Shown: positions 17,515-26,271, counted from the first letter of the stretch. The stretch: DNA of 64,000 bases from Pandoraea nosoerga (GCF_902459585.1 NZ_CABPSC010000002.1:62001-126000); one strand, 5' to 3'. Notes: a model not told the origin generated them from the sequence alone. A program made the numbers and translations.

Positions 17515-19968
17515 ATGACCGACACTTCCACCCCGGCGCCTTCTGGCGCTGCCACGCCGCAAGCCGCTTCCGATAGCGACGCCTCCGGTTCGCCTTCGCC
17601 TTCGCCTTCATCTTCGTCTTTATCCTTGCCTTGCGCCTCCCCCCTCGGCCGCAGTGCCGCCGCCCAGCCCTGGTATCCGGAAGTCGCCGCGCAACTGGCC
17701 GCCGGCGAATCCGTGCTCGCGTGGCTGCCCGTGGACCTCGACGCCCAGTTGCATTTCGCCCGCGGCGTAGTGGTGGCCACCGAGCGCCGCTTGCTCGCAC
17801 GCGAGCCGCGCCGCGATGGCGCGCACGGCGAATGGCGGTCGCTGCCATACCGTGCCGACCTGTCGCTCTCGCACACGGACCACGCAGGCGTGGGCTCGCT
17901 GGAGGTGTGCGACGCGCGCGAGAGGCTCGCTCACTGGCGCTACACGCTCGGTCACAATCCGGCCGCGCTGCAGTTGATGGATAGGGTCGCGCGTGAGCGC
18001 GACGCGCTCGTCGCCGGGCATACGGCGACTGCCGAACCGGTCGAGGCGGGGGTGTGCCCGATCTGCCAGGCCGAGTTGCCGGCGGGCGTCGACGACTGCC
18101 CGCAGTGCAATTCCGAGACGGAAGCCCCACCGTCGACGTGGGCATTGCTGCGCCTGTGGCGCTTCGCGCGTCCGTACCGTTTCCAGTTGCTGGCCGGTTT
18201 CCTGCTCACCCTGTGCGCGACGGGCGCCACGCTGATTCCGCCGTATCTGACCATGCCGCTGATGGATAACGTGCTGATTCCGTTTCAGAACGGTCAGCCG
18301 ATCGACTACGGCCGCGTGGCGATGTATCTCTCGGGACTGCTCGGGGCCGGTCTCGCGGCATGGGTGCTTGGCTGGGCGCGCACATACCTGCTGGCGAAGG
18401 TGTCGGAGCGGATCGGGGCCGATCTGCGCACGGCCACGTACTCGCACCTGCTGCGGCTCTCGCTCGAGTATTTCGGCGGCAAGCGCACGGGCGACCTGAT
18501 GGCGCGCATCGGCTCGGAGAGCGACCGCATCTGCGTGTTTCTGTCGTTGCACCTGCTGGACTTCGCGACCGACGTGCTGATGATCATCATGACGGCGGTC
18601 ATTCTCGTGTCGATCAACCCGTGGCTCGCCGTGGTCACGCTCGTGCCGCTGCCGTTCATCGCCTGGCTCATCCATCTGGTGCGCGATCGCCTGCGTCACG
18701 GCTTCGAGAAGGTCGACCGGATCTGGGCGGAGATCACTAACGTGCTCGCCGACACGATCCCGGGCATTCGCGTGGTGAAGGCGTTTGCGCAGGAAAACCG
18801 TGAAGTCGCGCGCTTCAAGGAGGCGAACCGGCACAACCTGGTGGTCAACGATCGCGTGAACCGCGTATGGTCGCTGTTTTCGCCGACCGTCACGTTCCTT
18901 ACCGAAGTCGGCCTGCTCGTGGTGTGGATCTTCGGCATCTGGCAGATTTCCCGGCACGAGATCACGGTCGGCGTGCTGGCCGCGTTCCTCACGTACATCA
19001 GCCGCTTCTACACGCGTCTGGACTCGATGAGCCGCATCGTCTCGGTCACGCAGAAGGCGGCAGCCGGCGCCAAGCGCATCTTCGACGTGCTCGATCACGT
19101 CTCGAACGTGCCCGAGCCGGCCAACCCCGTGCATCTGAAGGAAGTGAAGGGCGCCATCGACCTGCGCGACATCGGCTTTCGCTACGGCAACCGTTCGGTG
19201 ATTCGCGGCATGGACCTGCGTATCGCGCCGGGCGAGATGATCGGGCTCGTGGGCCATAGCGGCTCGGGCAAGAGCACGCTGGTCAACCTGATTTGCCGCT
19301 TCTACGACGTGGCCGAAGGCGCGATCCAGATCGATGGGGTCGACATTCGCGCGCTGCCGGTCTCGGAATTTCGCCGTAACGTGGGGCTCGTGCTGCAGGA
19401 GCCGTTCCTGTTCTTCGGCACGATCGCCGACAACATTGCATACGGCAAGCCGAACGCCACGCGCGCCGAAATCGTGGCGGCCGCGCGCGCGGCGCACGCT
19501 CATGAGTTCATTCTGCGGTTGCCGCACGGTTACGACTCGCTCGTGGGCGAGCGTGGCCAGGCGCTCTCGGGCGGCGAACGCCAGCGTATCTCCATCGCGC
19601 GGGCGCTGCTGATCGATCCGCGCATTCTGATTCTCGACGAGGCAACCTCGTCGGTGGACACCGCCACCGAGAAGGAAATCCAGAAGGCGCTCGACAACCT
19701 CGTCAAGGGCCGCACGACGATCGCCATCGCGCACCGCCTCTCCACGCTGCGCAAGGCCGATCGCCTCGTGGTGCTCGACCGCGGCAAGATTGTCGAGGTT
19801 GGCAATCACGACGAGCTGATCGCGCGCGAGGGCGCGTACTACAAGCTTTACCAGGCCCAGCAGCGCAACGTCGACACCGACGTGGACGACGTCGTCGCTT
19901 CGGCCGAAGCGGCCGCCACCGTTGCCGCCGTGGCGGCTGCGCCGGCCCAGCCGCTCTCCGTCAACTGA
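17515..19968 (+). CDS. Cyanophycin-associated ABC exporter (fused permease-ATPase) with N-terminal zinc-ribbon region
   Basis: About 817 residues, roughly 230 longer than a usual half-size exporter. Residues 1-45 are Ser/Pro/Ala-rich. Residues 50-180 form a soluble domain, followed by CPIC..CPQC (181-200), a likely zinc ribbon. Six membrane helices span about 225-510. The nucleotide-binding domain has Walker A GHSGSGKST (about 580), signature LSGGERQR (about 684) and Walker B ILILDEATSSVD. The fold is that of lipid or peptide exporters. Such a gene next to cphA and a DUF1854 gene recurs in Burkholderiales, but its substrate is not established. The ATG at 17515 is chosen on reading frame; its ribosome site is weak. 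Confidence 0.85.
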   Translation: MTDTSTPAPSGAATPQAASDSDASGSPSPSPSSSSLSLPCASPLGRSAAAQPWYPEVAAQLAAGESVLAWLPVDLDAQLHFARGVVVATERRLLAREPRRDGAHGEWRSLPYRADLSLSHTDHAGVGSLEVCDARERLAHWRYTLGHNPAALQLMDRVARERDALVAGHTATAEPVEAGVCPICQAELPAGVDDCPQCNSETEAPPSTWALLRLWRFARPYRFQLLAGFLLTLCATGATLIPPYLTMPLMDNVLIPFQNGQPIDYGRVAMYLSGLLGAGLAAWVLGWARTYLLAKVSERIGADLRTATYSHLLRLSLEYFGGKRTGDLMARIGSESDRICVFLSLHLLDFATDVLMIIMTAVILVSINPWLAVVTLVPLPFIAWLIHLVRDRLRHGFEKVDRIWAEITNVLADTIPGIRVVKAFAQENREVARFKEANRHNLVVNDRVNRVWSLFSPTVTFLTEVGLLVVWIFGIWQISRHEITVGVLAAFLTYISRFYTRLDSMSRIVSVTQKAAAGAKRIFDVLDHVSNVPEPANPVHLKEVKGAIDLRDIGFRYGNRSVIRGMDLRIAPGEMIGLVGHSGSGKSTLVNLICRFYDVAEGAIQIDGVDIRALPVSEFRRNVGLVLQEPFLFFGTIADNIAYGKPNATRAEIVAAARAAHAHEFILRLPHGYDSLVGERGQALSGGERQRISIARALLIDPRILILDEATSSVDTATEKEIQKALDNLVKGRTTIAIAHRLSTLRKADRLVVLDRGKIVEVGNHDELIAREGAYYKLYQAQQRNVDTDVDDVVASAEAAATVAAVAAAPAQPLSVN

Positions 19969-19986
19969 ACGTTCGCGAAGCTCCTC

Positions 19987-20454
19987 ATGCAGATTGATTT
20001 CACTCTCTCGCGCAACGCCTTCGGCCGTCTGGTGCTGACCGATGCGGCGGGCGTCGCCCACGAAGGCGTGGTGCCCGTGCGCGCCTTTCCGATCGCCGCG
20101 CCCGAGGCGGGCCTCGCCCTCGTGAGCACCGAAGGCCGCGAACTGGTCTGGCTCGACTCGCTCGACGCGCTGCCCGCCGCCGTGCAGGCGCTTGTTCGCG
20201 AAGAGCTCGCCGCGCGCGAATTCATGCCGGAAGTGCTGCGCATCAAGGGCGTGTCGACCTACGCCACGCCCAGCACGTGGACCGTGGAGACGAATCGCGG
20301 CGAGGCGTCGTTCGTGCTGCGCGGCGAGGAGGACATCCGCCGCCTGGGTGGGCAGACGCTGCTCATCACCGATAGCCACGGCATTCACTTTCTCATTCGC
20401 GATGCGGGCAAGCTCGACAAGCCCAGCCGCAAGATCCTTGACCGCTTCCTCTGA
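19987..20454 (+). CDS. DUF1854 protein, cyanophycin-associated
   Basis: About 155 residues of the DUF1854 family, soluble and without a signal peptide. The motif [17 protein letters not shown]-x-V is followed by a strand-rich region ending in I-x-D-x-x-G-I-H-F-x-I-x-D. It starts 18 bases after the exporter stop and is surely co-transcribed. No activity is known for the family. By position it may be a cytoplasmic partner of the exporter or of cyanophycin metabolism. Confidence 0.85.
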   Translation: MQIDFTLSRNAFGRLVLTDAAGVAHEGVVPVRAFPIAAPEAGLALVSTEGRELVWLDSLDALPAAVQALVREELAAREFMPEVLRIKGVSTYATPSTWTVETNRGEASFVLRGEEDIRRLGGQTLLITDSHGIHFLIRDAGKLDKPSRKILDRFL

Positions 20455-20531
20455 CGCGAAACGCGTCGCGGGATTCGCCGCGCTTCGCGTCGCTGGTAGA
20501 ATCGCTGCTTTTGCTTGTTGCGGTGATGCCG

Positions 20532-21440
20532 ATGTGGTTCAAGAATCTTCAGTTGCACCGAATTCCTGCCGGTTGGTCCATGAGCGTCGCGCAAATGGAA
20601 GAGGCGCTCGAGAAGCACGCCTTCCGCGAGGGCGGCAGCCTCGAATTGCAGGTGCAGGGCTGGGCGCCGCCGCGTGATGGCGGCGAGCTCGTTCATAGTG
20701 TCAATCGTCAGTTCCTGCTGGCGTATCGGGCGGAGAAAAAGCTGCTGCCCTCGACCGTGGTGAATCAGGTCACGCGCGCCAAGGCCGCCGAACTGGAGGA
20801 GCAGCAGGGCTTCAAACCGGGCCGCAAGCAGATGCGGGAGCTCAAGGAGCAGGTCACCGACGAGTTGCTGCCGCGTGCGTTCGGCATTCGTCGCGATACG
20901 CGCGTATGGATCGACCCGGTCAACCGCTGGCTGGTCATCGACGCGGCCTCGCCCGCGAAGGCCGACGAAGTGCGCAGCCTGTTGCTCAAGACGCTCGACA
21001 TCGTGCTCGAACCCGTGGAGCTCAACGAAGCGCCAGTCGCGATGATGACGTCGTGGCTTGCCGGCAACGAAGCCCCGTCGGGCTTCACCGTCGATCAGGA
21101 CGTGGAGCTGCGCTCGAACACCGACGAGAAGGCGGCCGTGCGCTACGTGCGCCACCCGCTCGACGGCGCGGACGTGCGCCAGCATATCGAGGCCGGCAAG
21201 CGCTGCACCAGGCTGGCAATGACGTGGAACGACCGTATCTCGTTCGTGCTCACGGACGCGTTCATCATCAAGCGCGTGACGCCGCTCGACGTGATCAAGG
21301 ACGCCGCCGACCCGACGGCGGAAGGCGAAGCCGAGAAGTTCGACGCCGACGTCGCGCTCATGACGGGCGAGCTCGCACGCATGCTCGACGATCTGGTCGA
21401 GGCGCTCGGCGGGGAGCGCCAGATGGACAAGGCCGCCTAA
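20532..21440 (+). CDS. rdgC: Recombination-associated protein RdgC
   Basis: About 302 residues, the family length, opening with the RdgC signature [10 protein letters not shown]. Further family blocks are visible: [26 protein letters not shown] and the C-terminal [11 protein letters not shown]. RdgC forms a ring-shaped dimer on double-stranded DNA and limits RecA-promoted recombination. The ATG at 20532 gives the usual N-terminus; an in-frame ATG at 20526 would add two residues. It lies 77 bases after the DUF1854 gene without a visible terminator. Confidence 0.93.
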   Translation: MWFKNLQLHRIPAGWSMSVAQMEEALEKHAFREGGSLELQVQGWAPPRDGGELVHSVNRQFLLAYRAEKKLLPSTVVNQVTRAKAAELEEQQGFKPGRKQMRELKEQVTDELLPRAFGIRRDTRVWIDPVNRWLVIDAASPAKADEVRSLLLKTLDIVLEPVELNEAPVAMMTSWLAGNEAPSGFTVDQDVELRSNTDEKAAVRYVRHPLDGADVRQHIEAGKRCTRLAMTWNDRISFVLTDAFIIKRVTPLDVIKDAADPTAEGEAEKFDADVALMTGELARMLDDLVEALGGERQMDKAA

Positions 21441-21442
21441 GT

Positions 21443-21478
21443 CACCTGCGCCACCTGCGCCACCTGCGCCACCTGCGC
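21443..21478. repeat. 9-bp tandem repeat, 4 copies
   Basis: Four perfect copies of CACCTGCGC followed by a degenerate CATCTGAGG, starting two bases after the rdgC stop codon. Confidence 0.9.
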
Positions 21479-21548
21479 CATCTGAGGCCGGCGGCAACGG
21501 CGCACGCCAGGCGTTTCGCCCGCGGCAGGCCGCGCTGCCGGCACCCGA

Positions 21549-22265
21549 TCAGAACTGCGTCTGCGCTCGCGTGTCGCCGAGATAGATGCCTTGCGAGAGC
21601 CCCTGCCTGACCTGTCGCGTGGCGTCGTCGACGCACACTTCCTCCTCGCCGGCCTCGATGGCGTCATAGGCCTGACGCACCACCTCGGCCGGCGCGATCT
21701 TCTGTGCTTCGAAGCCGCGCGTCAGGTCGGTGTCGATGAAGCCCGCGTGCAGACCCACCACGAGCGTATTCTGCTCGCGCAGTTCCTTGCGCACGCCATT
21801 GGTCAGCGACCATGCGGCCGCCTTGGTGATCGAGTATTCCGGAATCGCGCTCGAACTGATCCAGCTCACGATGGAGAGCACGTTGAGCAGTGCGCCGCCG
21901 CCGTTGCGCCCGAGCGTGCCCGCGAAGGCCTGCGTCATTGACAGCACGCCGAACAGGTTCGTCTCCAGCGTGGCGCGCAGTAGCTGTGCCGAGCCGGGAC
22001 GGGTGAGCCCCTCGGTCAATCCCGCCGTGCCCGCATTGTTGATGAGCAGCGTGACGTCACCGGCCAGCGCTGCGGCGGCGGCCACGTCGTCCGGATCGTT
22101 CACGTCGAGCTTCACCGGGATGACACCCGGCAGCGTAACCCTGGACGGATCGCGCGATCCGGCATAGACCTTCTTCGCGCCGCGCGCGAGCGCCTGTTTG
22201 GCGAATTCCAATCCCAGACCACGATTGGCGCCCGTGATGAACACCACGGCATTTTCGATCTTCAT
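21549..22265 (-). CDS. Short-chain dehydrogenase/reductase
   Basis: About 238 residues of a classical SDR: cofactor motif TGANRGLG near residues 11-18, structural NNAG, and the active-site pair Y-S-I-T-K. It should carry out NAD(P)(H)-dependent oxidoreduction of an alcohol or carbonyl; the substrate is unknown. The ATG at 22265 is preferred because GGAG lies eight bases upstream, while the ATG at 22271 is only two bases from it. It is divergent from a TetR gene, with two operator-like repeats in between, so it is the likely target of that repressor. Confidence 0.9.
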   Translation of the reverse strand: MKIENAVVFITGANRGLGLEFAKQALARGAKKVYAGSRDPSRVTLPGVIPVKLDVNDPDDVAAAAALAGDVTLLINNAGTAGLTEGLTRPGSAQLLRATLETNLFGVLSMTQAFAGTLGRNGGGALLNVLSIVSWISSSAIPEYSITKAAAWSLTNGVRKELREQNTLVVGLHAGFIDTDLTRGFEAQKIAPAEVVRQAYDAIEAGEEEVCVDDATRQVRQGLSQGIYLGDTRAQTQF

Positions 22266-22334
22266 TTCCATAACTCCGGTAGAGAGGGGACGAGTGGCCC
22301 GGTCATTGCGCGGCCTGGGCTATACTTCATGACG

Positions 22335-22352
22335 ATTGTGATCGACATCGTC
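22335..22352. promoter_or_regulatory. Candidate TetR operator 1
   Basis: ATTGTGATCGACATCGTC sits inside a longer dyad CATGACGAT-N10-ATCGTCATG (22328-22355) with perfect 9-bp arms, between the divergent SDR and TetR genes. It matches a second site at 22393-22410 at 15 of 18 positions. Confidence 0.55.
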
Positions 22353-22392
22353 ATGTGTCAGGCATTGTGCCGAGTCCGGCAGCGCCATGTCA

Positions 22393-22410
22393 ATGGTGAT
22401 CAACATTGTC
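22393..22410. promoter_or_regulatory. Candidate TetR operator 2
   Basis: ATGGTGATCAACATTGTC, flanked by CAATG..CATTG arms, repeats the motif of operator 1 58 bases away and 53 bases before the TetR start. Two copies of one dyad suggest repression of both divergent genes. Confidence 0.5.
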
Positions 22411-22462
22411 TTTTTCGATGGCAACGATAGGCGCGATGGCGCCGGGTTGCGGGGAGTACGTG

Positions 22463-23059
22463 ATGGGGATTTCGAGAGAGCAGGCGGCGGAGAACCGCGA
22501 GGCGATCGTGGCGGCGGCCGAACGGTTGTTTCGCGAGCACGGCGTGGACGCGGTGGGGCTCAGCACATTGATGAAGGCCGCGGGCTTCACACAGGGTGGC
22601 TTTTACAACCACTTCAAATCGAAGGACGCGCTGGTCGAGGCGGTCATGGCCCGTGCCGTGGCAGGCAACGTCGGCCTGCTGGCCGGGGGCGATGCGCGGG
22701 CCGAGGCGGCGCTGTCGCCGCAAGCGGCCGTGGCCCGTTACCTGTCACCGGAGCATCGGGACAACGTTGCGTGCGGCTGTCCGATGGCGGGATTTGCCGG
22801 CGACGCGCCGCGCATCGGCGAGGCCGCGCGGGCCTGTTACGCGGCCGGGCTGGCCGAGGTGATCGCACGCATGGCGGCCGCCGGCGTCGCACGCGGCATG
22901 TCGCCTGGGCAGGCGAGTCAGGCGGCGATGGCAAGATTCGCGCAGATGGTCGGCACGCTGGTGCTCTCGCGCGCCGTGGCGGGAGCAGATCCCGTGCTGT
23001 CGGACGCGTTGCTGGCAGCGGGCCGTGAGGCGCTCAATGGCGCCGAGGCACACGAATGA
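22463..23059 (+). CDS. TetR-family transcriptional regulator
   Basis: About 198 residues. The N-terminal helix-turn-helix is typical (AAERLFREHGVDAVGLSTLM..GFTQGGFYNHFKSKDALVEAV). The C-terminal ligand domain contains the N-V-A-C-G-C-P-M-A sequence seen in AcrR-like regulators that control SDR or reductase genes. The ATG at 22463 has GGGGAG six bases upstream. It probably represses itself and the divergent SDR gene through the two repeated dyads. Confidence 0.9.
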   Translation: MGISREQAAENREAIVAAAERLFREHGVDAVGLSTLMKAAGFTQGGFYNHFKSKDALVEAVMARAVAGNVGLLAGGDARAEAALSPQAAVARYLSPEHRDNVACGCPMAGFAGDAPRIGEAARACYAAGLAEVIARMAAAGVARGMSPGQASQAAMARFAQMVGTLVLSRAVAGADPVLSDALLAAGREALNGAEAHE

Positions 23060-23076
23060 CGTGCTCGGTCACTGGC

Positions 23077-23192
23077 GCGTAAGAGAAAGGCGCACCGCGC
23101 GCCGCGCGTGGGAGAGAGGCGCACTGCGTGCGGCGCGTGGGAGAAAGGCGCACTGCGTGCGGCGCGTGGGAGAAAGGCGCACCGCGTGCGGC
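23077..23192. repeat. 29-bp tandem repeat, 4 copies
   Basis: Four head-to-tail 29-base units (starting GCGTGGGAGAAAGGCGCACT) with a few substitutions, of which copies 2 to 4 are the most alike, fill the gap between the TetR and LysR genes. There are no spacers, so it is not a CRISPR array. Confidence 0.92.
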
Positions 23193-23223
23193 GCGTGGCG
23201 GCACGGGCGCGAAGGCGGCGAGG

Positions 23224-24129
23224 TCAACGCTGCGGCCAGCGCCACGAGGCGCGCAGCCGGTCGCGCAGGAAGTCCACGAACGCTCGCGTGCGCGGCGCGA
23301 GATGGCGGCTGTGCGGATACACCGCATGAAGCGGCGACGCCGGAATCTGCATCGCGGGCAATACGCGAACGAGGCGCCCGGCCCGGATGTCGTCGCCCAC
23401 ATCCCAGATCGATTTCTGCGCGATGCCCGCGCCGTGCAGCGCCAGTTCGTGCGCGGTGTCGCCATCGTCCACCACGTAGGTATCGCGCACCTGAACCCGT
23501 AACGTTTCGGAGTGCCATACGAATCGCCAGTCGCCGTGGGGCGCGTTGCCGAACAGGATGCAGTCGTGCTGCTGCAGATCGCCGAGCTCGTGCGGGGTGC
23601 CGCGGCGCGCCAGATAGTCGGGTGAGGCGACCAGCACGCGGTAGTTGGGCGCGAGTTCCTGCGCCACGAGGCTGGAGTCTGGCAGGGAGCCCACGCGAAT
23701 CGCGACATCGGTGCCGTGCGCCACCAGGTCGACCCACAGGTCGGTGAGCTCGAGATGCACCTTCAGGTCGGGGTGGCGTTCGCGAAACGCCACCAGCAGC
23801 GGCGCCAGGTGGCGGCGGCCGAATGCGCGCGGGGCGCTGATGCGCAGCACGCCGCCGACGGTTCCCGCCTGTCGCGTCATGAGGCGCTCTGTCTCGGCAA
23901 TTTCGGCGAGGATGCGCTGGCAGCACGCGTGAAAGACCTGGCCTTCCTCGGTGAGCGCCTGCCTGCGCGTGGTGCGATTGAGCAGCCGCACGCCCAGGCG
24001 CTGCTCGAGCAGCCCGAGCCGCTTGCTCACGACCGCGAGCGACAGCCCCATCTCGCGCGCGGCCGCCGACATGCTGCCGGTGGCGACAACCCGATCGAAG
24101 AGCGTGAGGTCAAGCGTTTGATCGATCAT
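23224..24129 (-). CDS. LysR-family transcriptional regulator
   Basis: About 301 residues. The N-terminal helix-turn-helix (VVATGSMSAAAREMGLSLAVVSKRL, then LLNRTTRRQALTEEG) is followed by a LysR substrate-binding domain. The start is an ATG just after AGGAA. It diverges from a pair of SDR genes across about 220 bases and is the likely regulator of them. The effector is unknown. Confidence 0.9.
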   Translation of the reverse strand: MIDQTLDLTLFDRVVATGSMSAAAREMGLSLAVVSKRLGLLEQRLGVRLLNRTTRRQALTEEGQVFHACCQRILAEIAETERLMTRQAGTVGGVLRISAPRAFGRRHLAPLLVAFRERHPDLKVHLELTDLWVDLVAHGTDVAIRVGSLPDSSLVAQELAPNYRVLVASPDYLARRGTPHELGDLQQHDCILFGNAPHGDWRFVWHSETLRVQVRDTYVVDDGDTAHELALHGAGIAQKSIWDVGDDIRAGRLVRVLPAMQIPASPLHAVYPHSRHLAPRTRAFVDFLRDRLRASWRWPQR

Positions 24130-24348
24130 TTCCTGTCGGTTCGTGTCAGTTCGTGTTGATTATCAATATTTTGAAGAGAGTCATTCAGTCTGAAGGTGGA
24201 TTATCGTCCTCTTCGATGAGGATCACAATGGCGCCATGACATCGCGCAGGGACGGTGCAGGGCGCCGGCGCGGTGTCCGTGCGCGGCGATCCGCCGGATC
24301 GCTTTGCAGCGAACTCAAACCGTATCCATCGTTTCCAGGAGTCATGCC

Positions 24349-25062
24349 ATGTTCAATTTCGAAGGTCAGCGCGTGTTGGTCATCGGCGGCAGTTCCGGCA
24401 TCGGCCGCGCTGCGGCCCAAGCGTTCGCCAGGGCCGGGGCGGCGCTCACCATCGCCTCGCGTAATCAGGCCAAACTCGACGAGGCGCTTGCCACCATCGG
24501 CAACGCCGCGCGTGCGGCCGTGCTCGATACGGGCGACGCCGCTGCGATCGAGCGCTTCTTCGCCGAGCACGCGCCGTGGCACCATGTGGTGATGTCGGCC
24601 GCGCAAACGCCGACGGGTCCGGTGCGCAAACTCTCGCTCGACGATGCGCATGCCGCCTTCGACAACAAGTTCTGGGGCACCTATCACGTGGCGCGTTTCG
24701 CCCGCATCGAGGACGGTGGCTCGCTCACGCTGACGTCCGGCTACCTGAGCGTGCGGCCGAGTACGTCGTCGGTGGTGCAGGGTGCCATCAACGCGGCTAT
24801 CGAGGCATTGGGCCGCGGCCTGGCGCTGGAACTCTCGCCGGTGCGCGTGAATACCGTGTCGCCGGGCCTGACGATCACGCCGCTGTGGAACAAACTCGCG
24901 CAGGCCGATCGCGAGGCGATGTACCGAAACGCTGCCGAGCGCTTGCCGGCACGCCGCGTGGTGGCCGCCGAAGACGTCGCCAACACGATTCTCTATCTCG
25001 CAGGCACGCCGAGCGCCACCGGCTCGACGGTGCTGATCGACGCAGGCGGCGCGATCGCCTGA
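24349..25062 (+). CDS. SDR-family protein lacking the Tyr-x3-Lys active site
   Basis: About 237 residues. The Rossmann motif GGSSGIGRAAA is near residues 13-23, and the C-terminal SPGLTITPLW and IDAGGAIA blocks are SDR-like. At the active site the aligned sequence reads Q-G-A-I-N (residues 144-148) instead of Y-x-x-x-K, so the usual catalytic Tyr and Lys are missing. It may bind NAD(P) without standard chemistry or use a variant mechanism. The ATG at 24349 has AGGAG seven bases upstream. The next SDR starts 23 bases downstream, forming an operon divergent from the LysR gene. Confidence 0.85.
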   Translation: MFNFEGQRVLVIGGSSGIGRAAAQAFARAGAALTIASRNQAKLDEALATIGNAARAAVLDTGDAAAIERFFAEHAPWHHVVMSAAQTPTGPVRKLSLDDAHAAFDNKFWGTYHVARFARIEDGGSLTLTSGYLSVRPSTSSVVQGAINAAIEALGRGLALELSPVRVNTVSPGLTITPLWNKLAQADREAMYRNAAERLPARRVVAAEDVANTILYLAGTPSATGSTVLIDAGGAIA

Positions 25063-25085
25063 CGATCCACACTCGAGGAGGCTCC

Positions 25086-25877
25086 ATGCATATCGATCTG
25101 AAGGAAAAAATGGCGCTGGTCACGGCGTCGACGGCCGGCATCGGCTTGGCCATTGCCCATGGGCTGGCTGCTGCCGGCGCCACGACCATCATCAACGGCC
25201 GCTCGCGCGAAGGCGTGGACGCCGCCGTCGCGAAGCTGCGCGCCGCGCTGCCCGAGGCGCAGGTACGCGGGCTGGCGGCCGACGTATCGAGCGCGGCCGG
25301 CTGCGACACGCTGGCACGCGCCGTGCCCGACGTCGACATTCTCGTGAACAATGCGGGCATCTTCGGTCCGCAGGACTTTTTCGAGATCCCGGACGAGCGC
25401 TGGCAGCACTTCTACGACGTCAACGTCATGTCGGGCGTGCGCCTCTCGCGCGCATATCTGCCCGGCATGGCCGCGCGCGGCTGGGGTCGCGTCGTGTTCA
25501 TCGCTTCGGAGTCGGCGCTGAACATTCCGGACGACATGATTCATTACGGAATGACCAAGACGGCGCAACTGGCCATTTCCCGAGGCCTGGCCAAGCGCAT
25601 GCGCGGCACGGGCGTGACGGTCAATGCCGTACTGCCCGGTCCGACGCTCTCCGACGGCATGGCGGCGATGCTGCACGCCTCGGGCGTGCCCGACGACGCC
25701 GATATGGAACAGGCCGCGGCAACGTTCGTGCGCGAGCACCGTCCGAGCTCGCTGATCGGACGGGCGGCCAGTACGGAGGAAGTCGCGAACATGGTGATTT
25801 ATGTTGCGTCGCCGCAGGCGTCGGCGACGACCGGCGCGGCCCTTCGCGTCGACGGCGGTGTGGTCGACTCGCTGTGA
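25086..25877 (+). CDS. Short-chain dehydrogenase/reductase (FabG-like)
   Basis: About 263 residues. It has TASTAGIG near residues 13-20 (Ala in place of the first Gly of the glycine-rich motif), NNAG, and an intact Y-G-M-T-K active site, with the C-terminal RVDGGVVDSL end. It should be an active NAD(P)-dependent oxidoreductase of unknown substrate. The ATG at 25086 follows AGGAGG. It is co-transcribed with the atypical SDR upstream. Confidence 0.9.
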   Translation: MHIDLKEKMALVTASTAGIGLAIAHGLAAAGATTIINGRSREGVDAAVAKLRAALPEAQVRGLAADVSSAAGCDTLARAVPDVDILVNNAGIFGPQDFFEIPDERWQHFYDVNVMSGVRLSRAYLPGMAARGWGRVVFIASESALNIPDDMIHYGMTKTAQLAISRGLAKRMRGTGVTVNAVLPGPTLSDGMAAMLHASGVPDDADMEQAAATFVREHRPSSLIGRAASTEEVANMVIYVASPQASATTGAALRVDGGVVDSL

Positions 25878-26088
25878 ATCGCTGCTGCCGTGAGCAGCGC
25901 AAGCGCCGTATCCTGGCATTGCAGGGCGCCGGCGTGCTGCGCTGCGCAAGCGAGCCGGGCCCACCAACGCAGCACTTTTGACCCGGCGCAAACGCGGTAT
26001 ACCCGAATGACTTTCGGGTACCCAATTCGATAGGGATTGCCTAGAATGAAAGCGTGCCATCCCGCCATGTCGAAGTTAGGAGGCCGCG

Positions 26089-26238
26089 ATGCTTACAGGG
26101 AGCTTGATTGCAATGTTGGTAATCGTGCTGGTCGTCGGCGCCGCCGTCGCCTGGCTCGTGGATCGCAACTGGTGTCGCGAACATCCCGCGGCGCGCCACA
26201 CGTGGCGCCGGCACCGCCGGGACGTGCGCCACGGTTGA
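26089..26238 (+). CDS. Small membrane protein, 49 residues, unknown
   Basis: A short reading frame (MLTGSLIAMLVIVLVVGAAV at the start) with a perfect AGGAGG (26078-26083) five bases before the ATG. One hydrophobic helix at residues 5-24 is followed by a basic tail rich in Arg, His and Trp. A strong terminator lies 34 bases downstream. The ribosome site, helix and terminator argue for a real gene, although I do not recognise the family. Confidence 0.6.
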   Translation: MLTGSLIAMLVIVLVVGAAVAWLVDRNWCREHPAARHTWRRHRRDVRHG

Positions 26239-26271
26239 GCCCTACACGCCACAGGGGAGCCCGCGCCAAAC

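Noticed and set aside
17620-20388. A 922-residue minus-strand frame across the ABC exporter and DUF1854 gene
   Set aside because: The composition is typical of antisense frames in high-GC DNA, and it lacks a ribosome site and domain motifs.
23077-23192. Repeat array considered as a CRISPR
   Set aside because: The units are directly adjacent with no unique spacers, and no cas genes are present.
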